Of a stretch of DNA of 64,000 nucleotides, positions 36,417 to 44,838 are shown one piece after another. Origin of the DNA: Methanolobus sp. (GTDB taxonomy: Archaea > Halobacteriota > Methanosarcinia > Methanosarcinales > Methanosarcinaceae). Position numbers and translations under genes: made by a program. The notes beneath the pieces are model-generated. The model was given only the letters and a program-made list of their open reading frames with translations. It ran no database searches and had not been told where the DNA came from. How positions within the stretch are numbered: the first letter of the stretch is position 1; every line of letters begins with the position of its first letter. The stretch is taken from NCBI GenBank assembly GCA_029762595.1, contig JARVGJ010000002.1:97477-161476 (forward strand), in the 5' to 3' direction.

Positions 36417-36878
36417 ATGGATTTAAAGATAACTGAACAAGCGGACAATTTATTGAAGGACAACGGCGTGAGAACAGAGGAGATCCTGGACATAATCAAG
36501 AATGCAGAATCCGGCGGGAGCAAACTCGTATCAAAGGATGGTAACACCTGCATTGCAAAAGGTGCGTCTGAGAATCTAACCATCTATGCTGTCTACTCTG
36601 CAACTGAACTGCTGGATGTCTACACCCACAAGATGAACATTCTTGGCATCACTGGTGGAGAGATAAAACCGGTAGAGTATGATGACGAAAGTGACTGGGT
36701 GTGTGCAAAATGCAACGAGCCCGCACTTGAGAGAAATGTTGACATGGCTTACCTTGGTGTCACAAGGCCAGGTCCGGGTATTGTATGTCCAAAATGCGGT
36801 GAAATGTATGTATCAGCCGGCATGGCAAAGTCAACACTCAAGACAGCAGAAGCCATCCTGGAAGAGAAGAGAGCATAA
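36417..36878 (+). CDS. Two-CxxC zinc-ribbon redox-type protein
   Basis: A 153-residue protein. An N-terminal alpha/beta part (1-90) is followed by a ribbon with WVCAKCNEPA and IVCPKCGEMY about 29 residues apart. A similar layout, as I recall, is found in small proteins labelled 'CLJU_RS11820/DVU_1557 family redox protein' that accompany TrsS-type radical SAM genes in bacteria. It could be a zinc-bound or rubredoxin-like electron or scaffold protein. It lies 42 bp after the methyltransferase and 66 bp before the radical SAM gene. Confidence 0.6.
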   Translation: MDLKITEQADNLLKDNGVRTEEILDIIKNAESGGSKLVSKDGNTCIAKGASENLTIYAVYSATELLDVYTHKMNILGITGGEIKPVEYDDESDWVCAKCNEPALERNVDMAYLGVTRPGPGIVCPKCGEMYVSAGMAKSTLKTAEAILEEKRA

Positions 36879-36885
36879 GATCACT

Positions 36886-36906
36886 TGAGAATTCAATGAA
36901 TTCTCA
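36886..36906 (+). repeat. Perfect 9-bp hairpin between operon genes
   Basis: TGAGAATTC and GAATTCTCA with a three-base loop form a strong stem eight bases after the stop of the redox-protein gene. There is no T run after it. It is more likely an mRNA processing or stability element than a terminator. Confidence 0.45.
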
Positions 36907-36944
36907 GGTATACTAACTACTACCACCAATCAGAGAGGGAACAG

Positions 36945-38411
36945 ATGGAACCTATAGAATCAATTGAAAGCCTTTGTCCTGAATGTCTTGGCAAGATAGA
37001 TGGCATCAAATACGTCGAGGACGGAAAAGTCTACATTAAAAAAGAGTGTCCTGAACATGGGAGCTTTACAACCCTTATTTGTGAAGATGTAGATCATTAC
37101 CTCCAGATGGAAGAATGTTTCGATGTCAACAGATCGCGTGCAAGGGATTCTCTCACGGATATACAGAAAGGCTGTCCTTTTGACTGCGGCCTCTGTCCCT
37201 CTCACAAACAGGATACCTGTCTGGCCGTCGTTGAGATCACCGACAGGTGTGATATGGGATGTAAATATTGTTTTGCCAGCTCTTCAATGGATAAAAGCCT
37301 GGATCCCGATATGGATACGATAAGATTCATGTTTGAAACCGTAAAAAAATGCCAGAACAAACCAACTTGCATACAGATATCAGGCGGAGAACCAACTCTT
37401 AGGGATGATCTTGCGCAGATAATCAGGATGGGGAAGGAAGTTGGCATAGATCATATAGAACTAAACACCAATGGTTGCAGGATTGCAAGCGATCAGGATT
37501 ATTTTGACAGTATAGCCTCAGCAGGATTAGATGCCATCTATCTGGGATTTGATGGCGTATCCGATGATATCTATATGCAGAGGACCGGTAAGAAGCTCTT
37601 TGATATCAAGGCCGAGGTAATCAACCGTTGCGAGAAGGCCGGTATAGGAGTTGTTCTTGTTCCACTGGTTGCTAAGAATTACAATCTTCACGAAGTCGGT
37701 AAAATAATTGAGTTTGCAGGCAGCAGGGTCCCTGCTGTCAGGGGCGTGCACTTCCAGCCGGTCTTCTATTCAGGACGTGCACCTTCAGGTCGTGAAGGAA
37801 GAATAACCATACTGGAACTTCTCCGGCAGATAGAGGAACAGACCGGAGGCCAGCTTAAGGTAGAGAACTTCACACCATCCCTCATGCCTCATGCACACTG
37901 TGGAGCTACATGTCTTGCGGTTATAGACAACGGTGGCTTCCTCCCGTTGACCAATATCTCACTTGGTGCCATCAAATCAGCTTCCGATGTGGCAAGCAAG
38001 ACAAAGAAATCCATCATGGGCAGATGGAAAGGCTCTGAGAAGGATAATCAGGATGCACAAAAAGAGGATACAGATAAAGCATCATGCGGGGATCTTATTG
38101 TCAAGAGCTCTTGCTGTGAAAAACCACTCACACAGCTTACTGTGAAAGGTTCATGCTGCGAAAAGCCAATAGATGAAGTAATTCCTAAGAAAAACCGTCT
38201 TGAGAGCGGGTGGGCGGATTTCATTGAGAAGAGTATGAACAGTTACCTTACCATTTCAACAATGGCATTTCAGGATGTCTGGTCTTATGAGAAGGACAGG
38301 GTGGAGAACTGCTGCATACATGTGGTCACCCGTGATGGCAGGTTCGTACCCTTCTGCAATTACAATATGACCGACTGTGACGGCAGGTTCCTTTACAGGA
38401 ATGCCGCTTAA
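36945..38411 (+). CDS. TrsS-like radical SAM protein
   Basis: A 488-residue radical SAM protein. The [4Fe-4S]-SAM motif is RCDMGCKYCFAS (residues about 99-110), with QISGGEPTLRDD and NTNGCRI downstream. Before it is the Cys-rich element GCPFDCGLCPSHKQDTC, seen also in tetraether synthase-type enzymes, and before that a zinc ribbon CPECLGKI ... CPEHG. Near residues 388 and 402 the motif SCCEKP occurs twice. In the bacterial TrsS family such a site can hold selenocysteine; here it is Cys-Cys. A role in methyl or C-C chemistry on an unknown substrate is inferred. Confidence 0.75.
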   Translation: MEPIESIESLCPECLGKIDGIKYVEDGKVYIKKECPEHGSFTTLICEDVDHYLQMEECFDVNRSRARDSLTDIQKGCPFDCGLCPSHKQDTCLAVVEITDRCDMGCKYCFASSSMDKSLDPDMDTIRFMFETVKKCQNKPTCIQISGGEPTLRDDLAQIIRMGKEVGIDHIELNTNGCRIASDQDYFDSIASAGLDAIYLGFDGVSDDIYMQRTGKKLFDIKAEVINRCEKAGIGVVLVPLVAKNYNLHEVGKIIEFAGSRVPAVRGVHFQPVFYSGRAPSGREGRITILELLRQIEEQTGGQLKVENFTPSLMPHAHCGATCLAVIDNGGFLPLTNISLGAIKSASDVASKTKKSIMGRWKGSEKDNQDAQKEDTDKASCGDLIVKSSCCEKPLTQLTVKGSCCEKPIDEVIPKKNRLESGWADFIEKSMNSYLTISTMAFQDVWSYEKDRVENCCIHVVTRDGRFVPFCNYNMTDCDGRFLYRNAA

Positions 38412-38468
38412 TCTTACATTCATTATTTATTATTTATTATTCATTTCTTAGAAAACAGGAGGCATAAA

Positions 38469-39605
38469 ATGAGTCTTTCTGCAAGGATCAATACTGCTGT
38501 CAGGATGAATGTAGCTAAAAGAAGGCTGGAATCCCGGAAGATCGATTCGGGCACAGCCAATCCCCTGGAACAATGGGGTCTGGCCAAGATCAGGAATGAT
38601 ATAAAGAGCAATAAGGAACTGAAAGCTTTTCTGGGCAACCGGGAGTTTGACAGGGAGCTTATAAATGACTACAAGCTCTTCAGGTTCAAAGAGCTGATGG
38701 GGTACGTAATAGAGAACAGTCCTTTCTATAAAGACCTTTATGAAAAGGCAGGTATGGACCCATCTCAGATTACATCATATACTGACCTTGAAAAGCTCCC
38801 GCTTACAGAGCAGCAAAAACTGGCTGAACATCCATATCATTTTCTTTGCGTATCAAGAAAGGAGATAGCCCGGGAGTTCACCAGCTCCGGAACTACCAAT
38901 ATGCTCAAAAGGATGGCTTATACCCAGGATGAACTGCTTGAGATAGTGGATTCGGTCATCTCAGGCTTGAAAATGGCAGGAATGGATTCAAAAGAGGATA
39001 CATTACAGATAATGTACCCCACCATAACAGCCACCTGGGATCCCGGTCTTGTCCTGAGCAAGGCATGTGCACTTGCAGGTTATAACTCAGTTATTAATGA
39101 TTCACTTGATGTGAACGAACAGCTCAGGACCATGAGGGAGTCCGGTACAACATTGATCATTGGTACATCATCTTTCCTTTATGATCTGTCAAAGGCTGTC
39201 CGTGATCTGATAGAACCAGGAGAACTGGGTATAAAAAGGATTATCTGCTCGTCCGAACCTCTGACCCCCTCCATGAGAGAGGAAATAGAGAGTATATGGG
39301 GATGTAAGACCCTCAGGCAATGGGGTATGACAGAACTGGGACTTGCCAACGCTATAGAATGCTCGCAGCAGGATGGTTTCCATCTTAATAATCCGGATTT
39401 CCTTGTGGAGATCATTGACCCAAAGACCGGAAAACAATTAGCACCCGGAGAGGAAGGGGAACTTGTAGTTACAACACTCAGGAGAAGATGCATGCCTCTT
39501 ATCCGTTACAGGACCAGGGATATAACGTCTCTAATAGACGAACCATGTCAGTGTGGTGCCTGCCTGGACCAGCGCATAAGTGACATAAAGAGAATGCCGC
39601 CATGA
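38469..39605 (+). CDS. PaaK-like AMP-dependent CoA ligase
   Basis: A 378-residue adenylate-forming enzyme of the phenylacetate-CoA ligase (PaaK) type. Visible motifs are FTSSGTTNMLKRMAYT (P-loop variant), RQWGMTELGLANAIEC, and RYRTRDITSLID with the hinge aspartate. It ends shortly after CQCGACLDQRISDIKRMPP and is about 50 residues shorter than PaaK, missing most of the C-terminal lid with the catalytic lysine. A CQCGAC cluster is present. A similar ligase (as I recall, DVU_1553 family) accompanies TrsS in bacteria. It may only adenylate or act with a partner. AGGAGG precedes the ATG. Confidence 0.75.
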   Translation: MSLSARINTAVRMNVAKRRLESRKIDSGTANPLEQWGLAKIRNDIKSNKELKAFLGNREFDRELINDYKLFRFKELMGYVIENSPFYKDLYEKAGMDPSQITSYTDLEKLPLTEQQKLAEHPYHFLCVSRKEIAREFTSSGTTNMLKRMAYTQDELLEIVDSVISGLKMAGMDSKEDTLQIMYPTITATWDPGLVLSKACALAGYNSVINDSLDVNEQLRTMRESGTTLIIGTSSFLYDLSKAVRDLIEPGELGIKRIICSSEPLTPSMREEIESIWGCKTLRQWGMTELGLANAIECSQQDGFHLNNPDFLVEIIDPKTGKQLAPGEEGELVVTTLRRRCMPLIRYRTRDITSLIDEPCQCGACLDQRISDIKRMPP

Positions 39606-39717
39606 TATGGGTTTTTTAGTATTTTTCCAGTCAGGATCTCACTGGATTATGACTCCGGTTTTCTTCATCTCCCTTTTCTGGTACTGAGTATAAGTTTTAC
39701 TTCAAGAAGTGATCTAA

Positions 39718-40398
39718 ATGGAACGGAAGGAACACAATATCGATAAATCTACCCTGGACAGTCAACAGCATCACTGGGAATGTATGTTTTCCAAGAATGT
39801 TTGCATGTTCGGTGAAGAGCCTAGCAGTCCGGTGCAGTGGGCAGTGAAAACTTTTATGGAAGAAGGTAAAGCAAAGATCCTTGAACTTGGTGCCGGGCAG
39901 GGCAGGGATACCATGTATCTTGCATTAAATGGTTTTGAGGTCTTTGCTCTGGACTATTGTGAAAAAGGAATAACAGACCTGAGGGAGAGATCTTTGCAAC
40001 TTCAGGCATCCGGTTCCATTACTCCTGTAATGCATGATGTGAGGAAAAAGCTGCCCTTTGAGGACGGGACATTCGATGCGTGTTATTCACATATGCTTTT
40101 CTGTATGCCACTGACAATCCAGGAACTTCGCTCACTCCTGGCAGAGATCAGACGTGTCCTTAAACCAGGCGGATTGAACATATACACAACAAGACATACA
40201 AATGACCCTCAATACAGGACCGGAATCCACAGGGGTGAGGATATGTGGGAGATACAGGGCGGATTCATAGTTCATTTCCTTAGCAGGGAAAAAGTGGATC
40301 TCCTCTCAGAAGGTTATGATATTGCAGATATTACGGAGTTTGAGGAAGGCGACCTTCCAAAAAAGCTCTATCGTGTGACTCTCAGGAAAAAGGATTGA
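39718..40398 (+). CDS. Class I SAM-dependent methyltransferase
   Basis: A 226-residue Rossmann methyltransferase. Motif I is KILELGAGQGRDTMYLA, the acidic residue after strand 2 is in FEVFALDYCEKG, motif post-II is KKLPFEDGTFDACYSH and motif III is RRVLKPGGLNIYT. It resembles small-molecule and TehB-like enzymes; no substrate can be assigned. It sits between the PaaK-like ligase and the second radical SAM gene in the same-strand group, so it probably acts on the same unknown compound. Confidence 0.75.
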   Translation: MERKEHNIDKSTLDSQQHHWECMFSKNVCMFGEEPSSPVQWAVKTFMEEGKAKILELGAGQGRDTMYLALNGFEVFALDYCEKGITDLRERSLQLQASGSITPVMHDVRKKLPFEDGTFDACYSHMLFCMPLTIQELRSLLAEIRRVLKPGGLNIYTTRHTNDPQYRTGIHRGEDMWEIQGGFIVHFLSREKVDLLSEGYDIADITEFEEGDLPKKLYRVTLRKKD

Positions 40399-40447
40399 GA
40401 GAGTTTTGGTTTAATGTATATATTGTAAACAAAAGTGGTGAGTGAAT

Positions 40448-41440
40448 TTGTCTGATAAGGATCTGATACAGGAAGCAAAAGATAAGGCACTGAATGGAGA
40501 AAAACTGGACCGGGATACTATTATCGCTTTGCTTGAAATAGATCCGGACTCAGAGGATGTGGAAATGCTTGGGGCAGCTGCAAGGGAAGTTGCCTCTGTG
40601 GTCGCAGGGAACAATGGGAATGTCTGGGCATCCATAGGTATCGATTATAAGAAATGTGCCATGAGCTGTGATTTCTGTGCCTTTGGCCAGAAATGGGGAC
40701 TCGTTCAAAAAGAAAGCGAAAGAAGTGCAGAAGAGGTGATCGAAATCGTCCGCAGATTCGTATCCCTTGGAGCCAGATGGATAACTTTACGGACTACACA
40801 GTTCTATGGTATTGAAAGACTTACCCAGGTGGTCAGGGATATCCGCAGCACTGTTCCGGGAGATTATCGGATCGTTATCAATACAGGTGAATTTGACGAG
40901 ACCGATGCAGAGCTTCTGGCCGAGGCAGGAGCACAGATGGTCTATCATACTATACGTCTGCGTGAAGGTGTAAATACCAGATTCAAACCTGAGGACAGGA
41001 TAGCAACCCTTGCATCTGTCAACTGTTCCCCGCTGGATCTTGCATACCTGATAGAACCTGTTGGTATAGAGCATACTAATGCCGAGATTGCCGATATCTT
41101 CCTGACAGCGATGAAGTACAATGCCAGGCTTTGCGGCGTCATGGCAAGGGTACCGCTTCCAGGCACACCATTAAGTGACTATCCGCAGATATCAGAGCGA
41201 AGGCATGCGCAGATAGTGGCTGTGACACGCCTGGCTGCTGGCTATCATGCACCTGATGTATGTGCACATCCCCCTTCCAGGCTTGCTGTGGAATGGGGAG
41301 CCAATGTAGTTGTCGTGGAAACTGGAGCCATTCCCAGGGAAGGCGAGGATTGTAAAACAGAATGGCATGGCTTTGATCTGGAAACCGCCCGGGACTATTT
41401 CACAAATGCCGGATATAGTTTTTCCGGGAGGGAGAACTGA
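40448..41440 (+). CDS. BioB/HydE-like radical SAM protein
   Basis: A 330-residue radical SAM protein. The cluster motif is KKCAMSCDFCAFGQKWG (C-x3-C-x2-C), and the barrel continues with GARWITLRTTQFYG and RIVINTGEFDE. It ends with a BATS-like region (ARVPLPGTPLSDYP, then CAHPPSRLAVEWGANVVVVE). This is the biotin synthase/HydE/PylB superfamily; the exact reaction is unknown. A TTG at 40448 with GGTGA six bases before it is the preferred start; a GTG at 40442 is the alternative. The substrate-binding protein gene begins directly after the stop. Confidence 0.75.
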   Translation: MSDKDLIQEAKDKALNGEKLDRDTIIALLEIDPDSEDVEMLGAAAREVASVVAGNNGNVWASIGIDYKKCAMSCDFCAFGQKWGLVQKESERSAEEVIEIVRRFVSLGARWITLRTTQFYGIERLTQVVRDIRSTVPGDYRIVINTGEFDETDAELLAEAGAQMVYHTIRLREGVNTRFKPEDRIATLASVNCSPLDLAYLIEPVGIEHTNAEIADIFLTAMKYNARLCGVMARVPLPGTPLSDYPQISERRHAQIVAVTRLAAGYHAPDVCAHPPSRLAVEWGANVVVVETGAIPREGEDCKTEWHGFDLETARDYFTNAGYSFSGREN

Positions 41441-42412
41441 ATGGAAAAAAGCATTTCTGTGCTATTTACGATATTTATGCTGTTTCTGTCCCTTCTGGCT
41501 TCAGGCTGCACAGGGGATGCATCTGAGAGTACCGAAAAGATAAAAGTAGGTACCTGGAAGACAGCTCAGACCATTCAACCCTTCCTCTACCAGGATTATA
41601 TAGATGACAGGTACTCGTTAGAAGTGCTTCCCTTCACAAATCCTGGTGACCAGAAGGCTGCACTGCTTGCAGGAAGCCTGGATATGACAGGTACGACAAT
41701 TGCCCTTGCTATTACTGCTGCATCAAAGGGTGAACCTGTGGTGGTGGTATGCGGACTGGCTGATAAATGTTCGGCCATTGTGGTAAGGGAAGATTCTAAG
41801 ATAATGACACCTGCAGACCTTAAGGGTAAGACTATAGCCTACGTCCCTGGAACCATGCACCATGTCCTTTTGCTTGAAACACTGGAACAGGCAGGGATTG
41901 ATCCTTTAAAGGATGTGCATCTTCAGCGCATAGATTTCTTCGATATGGGCCAGGCTCTTTCACAGGGTAAGATCGATGCTTTTTGCAGTGGAGAACCCTA
42001 TCCTTCCCTGGCAATGGCAAACGGGTATGGGCGTGTGCTCATCTATCCATATTACGGGGACAGTGTGGGGACCATCAATGCAGGCATGCTCACTACAAAA
42101 GGCAATATAGAGAATGACAGGGAAAAGATCCAGGCACTGGTTACAGCCCATGCAAGAGCTACAGAATATCTCAACGCCAATCAGGATGAATGGCTGGCCA
42201 TGTCCGCAGAGTTTGGAACTGACCCGCAAGTACTGAAGATCGCTCAGGAGAATATGGAACTTTCGTGGTACATGGATGAAAACTATGTCAGGCAGGCAGG
42301 TGAGCTCGCATTGAGAATGAAAGATATGGGAATGATAAGGGAAATACCTGATATGCAATCACTTTTTGACCTAAGCTTTGTGGAACAGGCACGTATGGAT
42401 ATGGAAAGCTGA
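41441..42412 (+). CDS. ABC transporter substrate-binding lipoprotein (NitT/TauT type)
   Basis: A 323-residue exported protein. Residues 1-22 are a lipoprotein signal ending LLASGC. The mature part is an SsuA/NMT1-like two-lobed binding protein (LLAGSLDMTGTTIALAITAA, ADLKGKTIAYVPGT, KIDAFCSGEPYPSLA). Family members bind sulfonates, nitrate, taurine, aromatic acids or thiamine precursors. Here the binding protein, permease and ATPase follow two radical SAM genes, so the imported compound is probably the substrate of that pathway. It starts immediately after the preceding stop codon. Confidence 0.85.
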   Translation: MEKSISVLFTIFMLFLSLLASGCTGDASESTEKIKVGTWKTAQTIQPFLYQDYIDDRYSLEVLPFTNPGDQKAALLAGSLDMTGTTIALAITAASKGEPVVVVCGLADKCSAIVVREDSKIMTPADLKGKTIAYVPGTMHHVLLLETLEQAGIDPLKDVHLQRIDFFDMGQALSQGKIDAFCSGEPYPSLAMANGYGRVLIYPYYGDSVGTINAGMLTTKGNIENDREKIQALVTAHARATEYLNANQDEWLAMSAEFGTDPQVLKIAQENMELSWYMDENYVRQAGELALRMKDMGMIREIPDMQSLFDLSFVEQARMDMES

Positions 42413-42417
42413 AAGCT

Positions 42418-43212
42418 ATGAAAGAGCGTAACTGGAATGCGGATATAGTTGGATTCATCCTTCCGGTATTGCTATTTAGTGCATGGTATCTTATGACCAT
42501 GGAAGGTGGAGTGCCTGCATATCTCATTCCCTCGCCATCCGCTCTGGTTAATGTGGCAATTGATTTTGCTACGGGCCATGAGAAACTCACACCTTATGCG
42601 GGGACGTTGTTAGTCCATTCCATTGCCAGTGTTCAGAGGGTGCTATTGGGTTTTGGTGTGGCTGCAGCTATCGGGCTGCCTCTGGGCTTTATGACAGGGC
42701 GCATTGCACTTGCCCGTGAATCACTTGATCCCACAGTGCACCTGATCCGTATCATTCCGGGCATCGGATGGCTGCCCATTGCAATGGTCTGGTTCGGTGT
42801 TGGGGAGGGCACAACCTTGTTCCTTATATCCCTGGCAGCTTTTTTCCCTATATACGTGAACGCTGCACAGGGGGCTTCTTCAGTATCCCCGCTGCTCATC
42901 CGTGCAGGGAGAATGCTGGGTGCCAATAAAATGAAACTCTTCACAACAGTGATAATACCCGCAGCCATGCCCTCCACAGTTGCCGGACTCAGGCTTGGTC
43001 TGGGTATTTCATGGGCTTACCTGGTACTTGGTGAGCTTACAGGTGTGACATACGGATTGGGTGCGGTAATGATGGATGCACGTATGCTTGGCCATGTAGA
43101 GATGATCCTTGTCTCCATGGTATTCATAGGGTTGTTCGGACGTTTGAGTGACATGATACTTGTTGGCTCTTTCAGGAGGCTGGACCTGTTGAAAGAGGAG
43201 AGTGAACAATGA
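42418..43212 (+). CDS. ABC transporter permease (SsuC/TauC type)
   Basis: A 264-residue permease with about six membrane helices and the EAA loop GRMLGANKMKLFTTVIIPAA facing the ATPase. The conserved VHLIRIIPGIGWLPIAMVWF segment is typical of the NitT/TauT/SsuC family. It lies six bases after the binding protein and overlaps the ATPase gene by ATGA. Confidence 0.88.
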   Translation: MKERNWNADIVGFILPVLLFSAWYLMTMEGGVPAYLIPSPSALVNVAIDFATGHEKLTPYAGTLLVHSIASVQRVLLGFGVAAAIGLPLGFMTGRIALARESLDPTVHLIRIIPGIGWLPIAMVWFGVGEGTTLFLISLAAFFPIYVNAAQGASSVSPLLIRAGRMLGANKMKLFTTVIIPAAMPSTVAGLRLGLGISWAYLVLGELTGVTYGLGAVMMDARMLGHVEMILVSMVFIGLFGRLSDMILVGSFRRLDLLKEESEQ

Positions 43213-43982
43213 AACCTTTAGAAAGTACGAACTTATTTGCAAATAGTATCAACAAGAGTTTTTCCACACCCGGCATGGATAGCTCCCTGGAGGTGCTGGA
43301 AGATATATGGTTCCACATCATGGAAGGCGAATTTGTAAGTATCCTTGGCCCAAGCGGATGTGGTAAATCCACTTTTCTGAATATACTTGCAGGTTTTGAG
43401 GAACCAGACAGTGGCCATGTAGCCTGCTGTGGAGAGACGGTAAAAGCACCTTCTCCGCAAAGGGCAGTTGTTTTCCAGTCACCTGTACTTTTTCCCTGGC
43501 TGAGTGTGAAGAATAATGTCCGTTATGGCCTTGATCTTAGAAAAGAAGGCAAAAAAGGAACAGAAGACATTGCATCGTCATACATAAAGGCCGTAGGACT
43601 TGACGGTTTTGAGGATTACTATCCTTCACAGCTGTCAGGTGGAATGCAGCAAAGAGCTGCCATGGCACGTGCACTGGTATTGAGGCCCAAAGTGCTCCTG
43701 ATGGACGAACCTTTCGCCTCCCTGGACGCACAGACACGTTACAGCATGCAGCAACTGTTGCTTCGCCTCTGGGAAGAATACAGGCATACTGTTGTCTTTA
43801 TAACACATGATGTAGAAGAAGCTTTGCTGATGTCGGATCGTATCTGTATCATGAGCAAAAGACCCGGAAAGATAATTGAAGAGCTGCCTGTTCCGTTTGC
43901 GCGTCCAAGACCGTTATCCCTGACCGGTTCCCGGGAGTTCTCAATGCTTAAAAACCACATACTTGAAAGGCTGATGACTTAA
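43209..43982 (+). CDS. ABC transporter ATPase (SsuB/TauB type)
   Basis: A 257-residue ATPase. Walker A is GPSGCGKST, the signature is SGGMQQRAAMARAL, Walker B is VLLMDEPFASLD, and the switch His is in VFITHDVEEAL. It completes the three-gene importer. This is the last gene of the same-strand group beginning at 35262. The region to 44067 is short and AT-rich, and the next gene is convergent. Confidence 0.92.
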   Translation: MKPLESTNLFANSINKSFSTPGMDSSLEVLEDIWFHIMEGEFVSILGPSGCGKSTFLNILAGFEEPDSGHVACCGETVKAPSPQRAVVFQSPVLFPWLSVKNNVRYGLDLRKEGKKGTEDIASSYIKAVGLDGFEDYYPSQLSGGMQQRAAMARALVLRPKVLLMDEPFASLDAQTRYSMQQLLLRLWEEYRHTVVFITHDVEEALLMSDRICIMSKRPGKIIEELPVPFARPRPLSLTGSREFSMLKNHILERLMT

Positions 43983-44067
43983 ATCCGGATACTTGAGGAT
44001 GAAGCTGAATTTTTAAAAAAGCAGGTAAGAATATAAAGTTATGAGTGTGAGAACAAGAAATAAACGC

Positions 44068-44787
44068 TCAGATCTCCCGGTATCCGCAATTCAGATCGCA
44101 TTCCTTATTGTGTTTTGTATAATTACATTTCACTGTCATATTGAGTTCTTCATACCAGTTAAATCCGAAAATGTTTGACAGATATGCAACTCCTTCCTCC
44201 ACGGAAACACGTGTTGCTTTTTTACAACATCTGGGCCCTCCGGCATCTGCAATGCATCTAAGGGCCTCTGAAGTGGCCCAGTTAGCATGGGAACGTTCAA
44301 CAGGTGTATATGGTGTAGCTTCCGTTAATATGCAGACTGCAATGCCAACCCCTATCCCGGCACCACATGCACCATAGATGCCGCAGAAACCTCCCGGTAC
44401 GTTGCTTCCTCTTTTGATGGCCTCCAGGATGTCTGGTTCTTTTTTCTTTCCGCTATAGTTCTGGAATGTGCTAACAAGGACAGCAGGCACAAGAGAATGG
44501 TGTTCCGGGCCATGCATGTGTACACTGGGATGTTCCATTATCTTCTCAGCAAGGACGAAGGGGTTTTGCAGGTCCGTGTTCAGACAGATCTTCTCAATTA
44601 CCTTGAGTGCATCCCGACAGTGGCATGTATTACAGACATAATGTCCGTTCTTACACATGATATAGGTTTCTTCTTCAACACCGCAGTAGTGGCATTTCGC
44701 AGTACTTGCCTCACATGAGTGGATTATATCGCTCCTGCATAGCATACAATTTGCTTTCTCATTGCGTAAAACATCAATGCTTATCAT
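44068..44787 (-). CDS. DUF5714-like cysteine-rich protein
   Basis: A 239-residue soluble protein rich in cysteine. It starts with a ribbon-like region (CMLC ... CHYCGVEEETYIMCKNGHYVCNTC, split by spacers). The core has GGFCGIYGACGAGIGVGIAV and DAGGPRCCKKATR, as in DUF5714 and C-GCAxxG-C-C type proteins, thought to bind metal or Fe-S. It ends CDLNCGYREI. It is convergent with the importer operon. Proteins of this kind occur near TrsS-type radical SAM genes in bacteria, so a functional link is likely though not proven. AGGTGAG precedes the ATG. Confidence 0.7.
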   Translation of the reverse strand: MISIDVLRNEKANCMLCRSDIIHSCEASTAKCHYCGVEEETYIMCKNGHYVCNTCHCRDALKVIEKICLNTDLQNPFVLAEKIMEHPSVHMHGPEHHSLVPAVLVSTFQNYSGKKKEPDILEAIKRGSNVPGGFCGIYGACGAGIGVGIAVCILTEATPYTPVERSHANWATSEALRCIADAGGPRCCKKATRVSVEEGVAYLSNIFGFNWYEELNMTVKCNYTKHNKECDLNCGYREI

Positions 44788-44838
44788 TTATTTCTCACCT
44801 TTTTAGCTTATTAACACGTACTTCATGTCCTACTCTGG

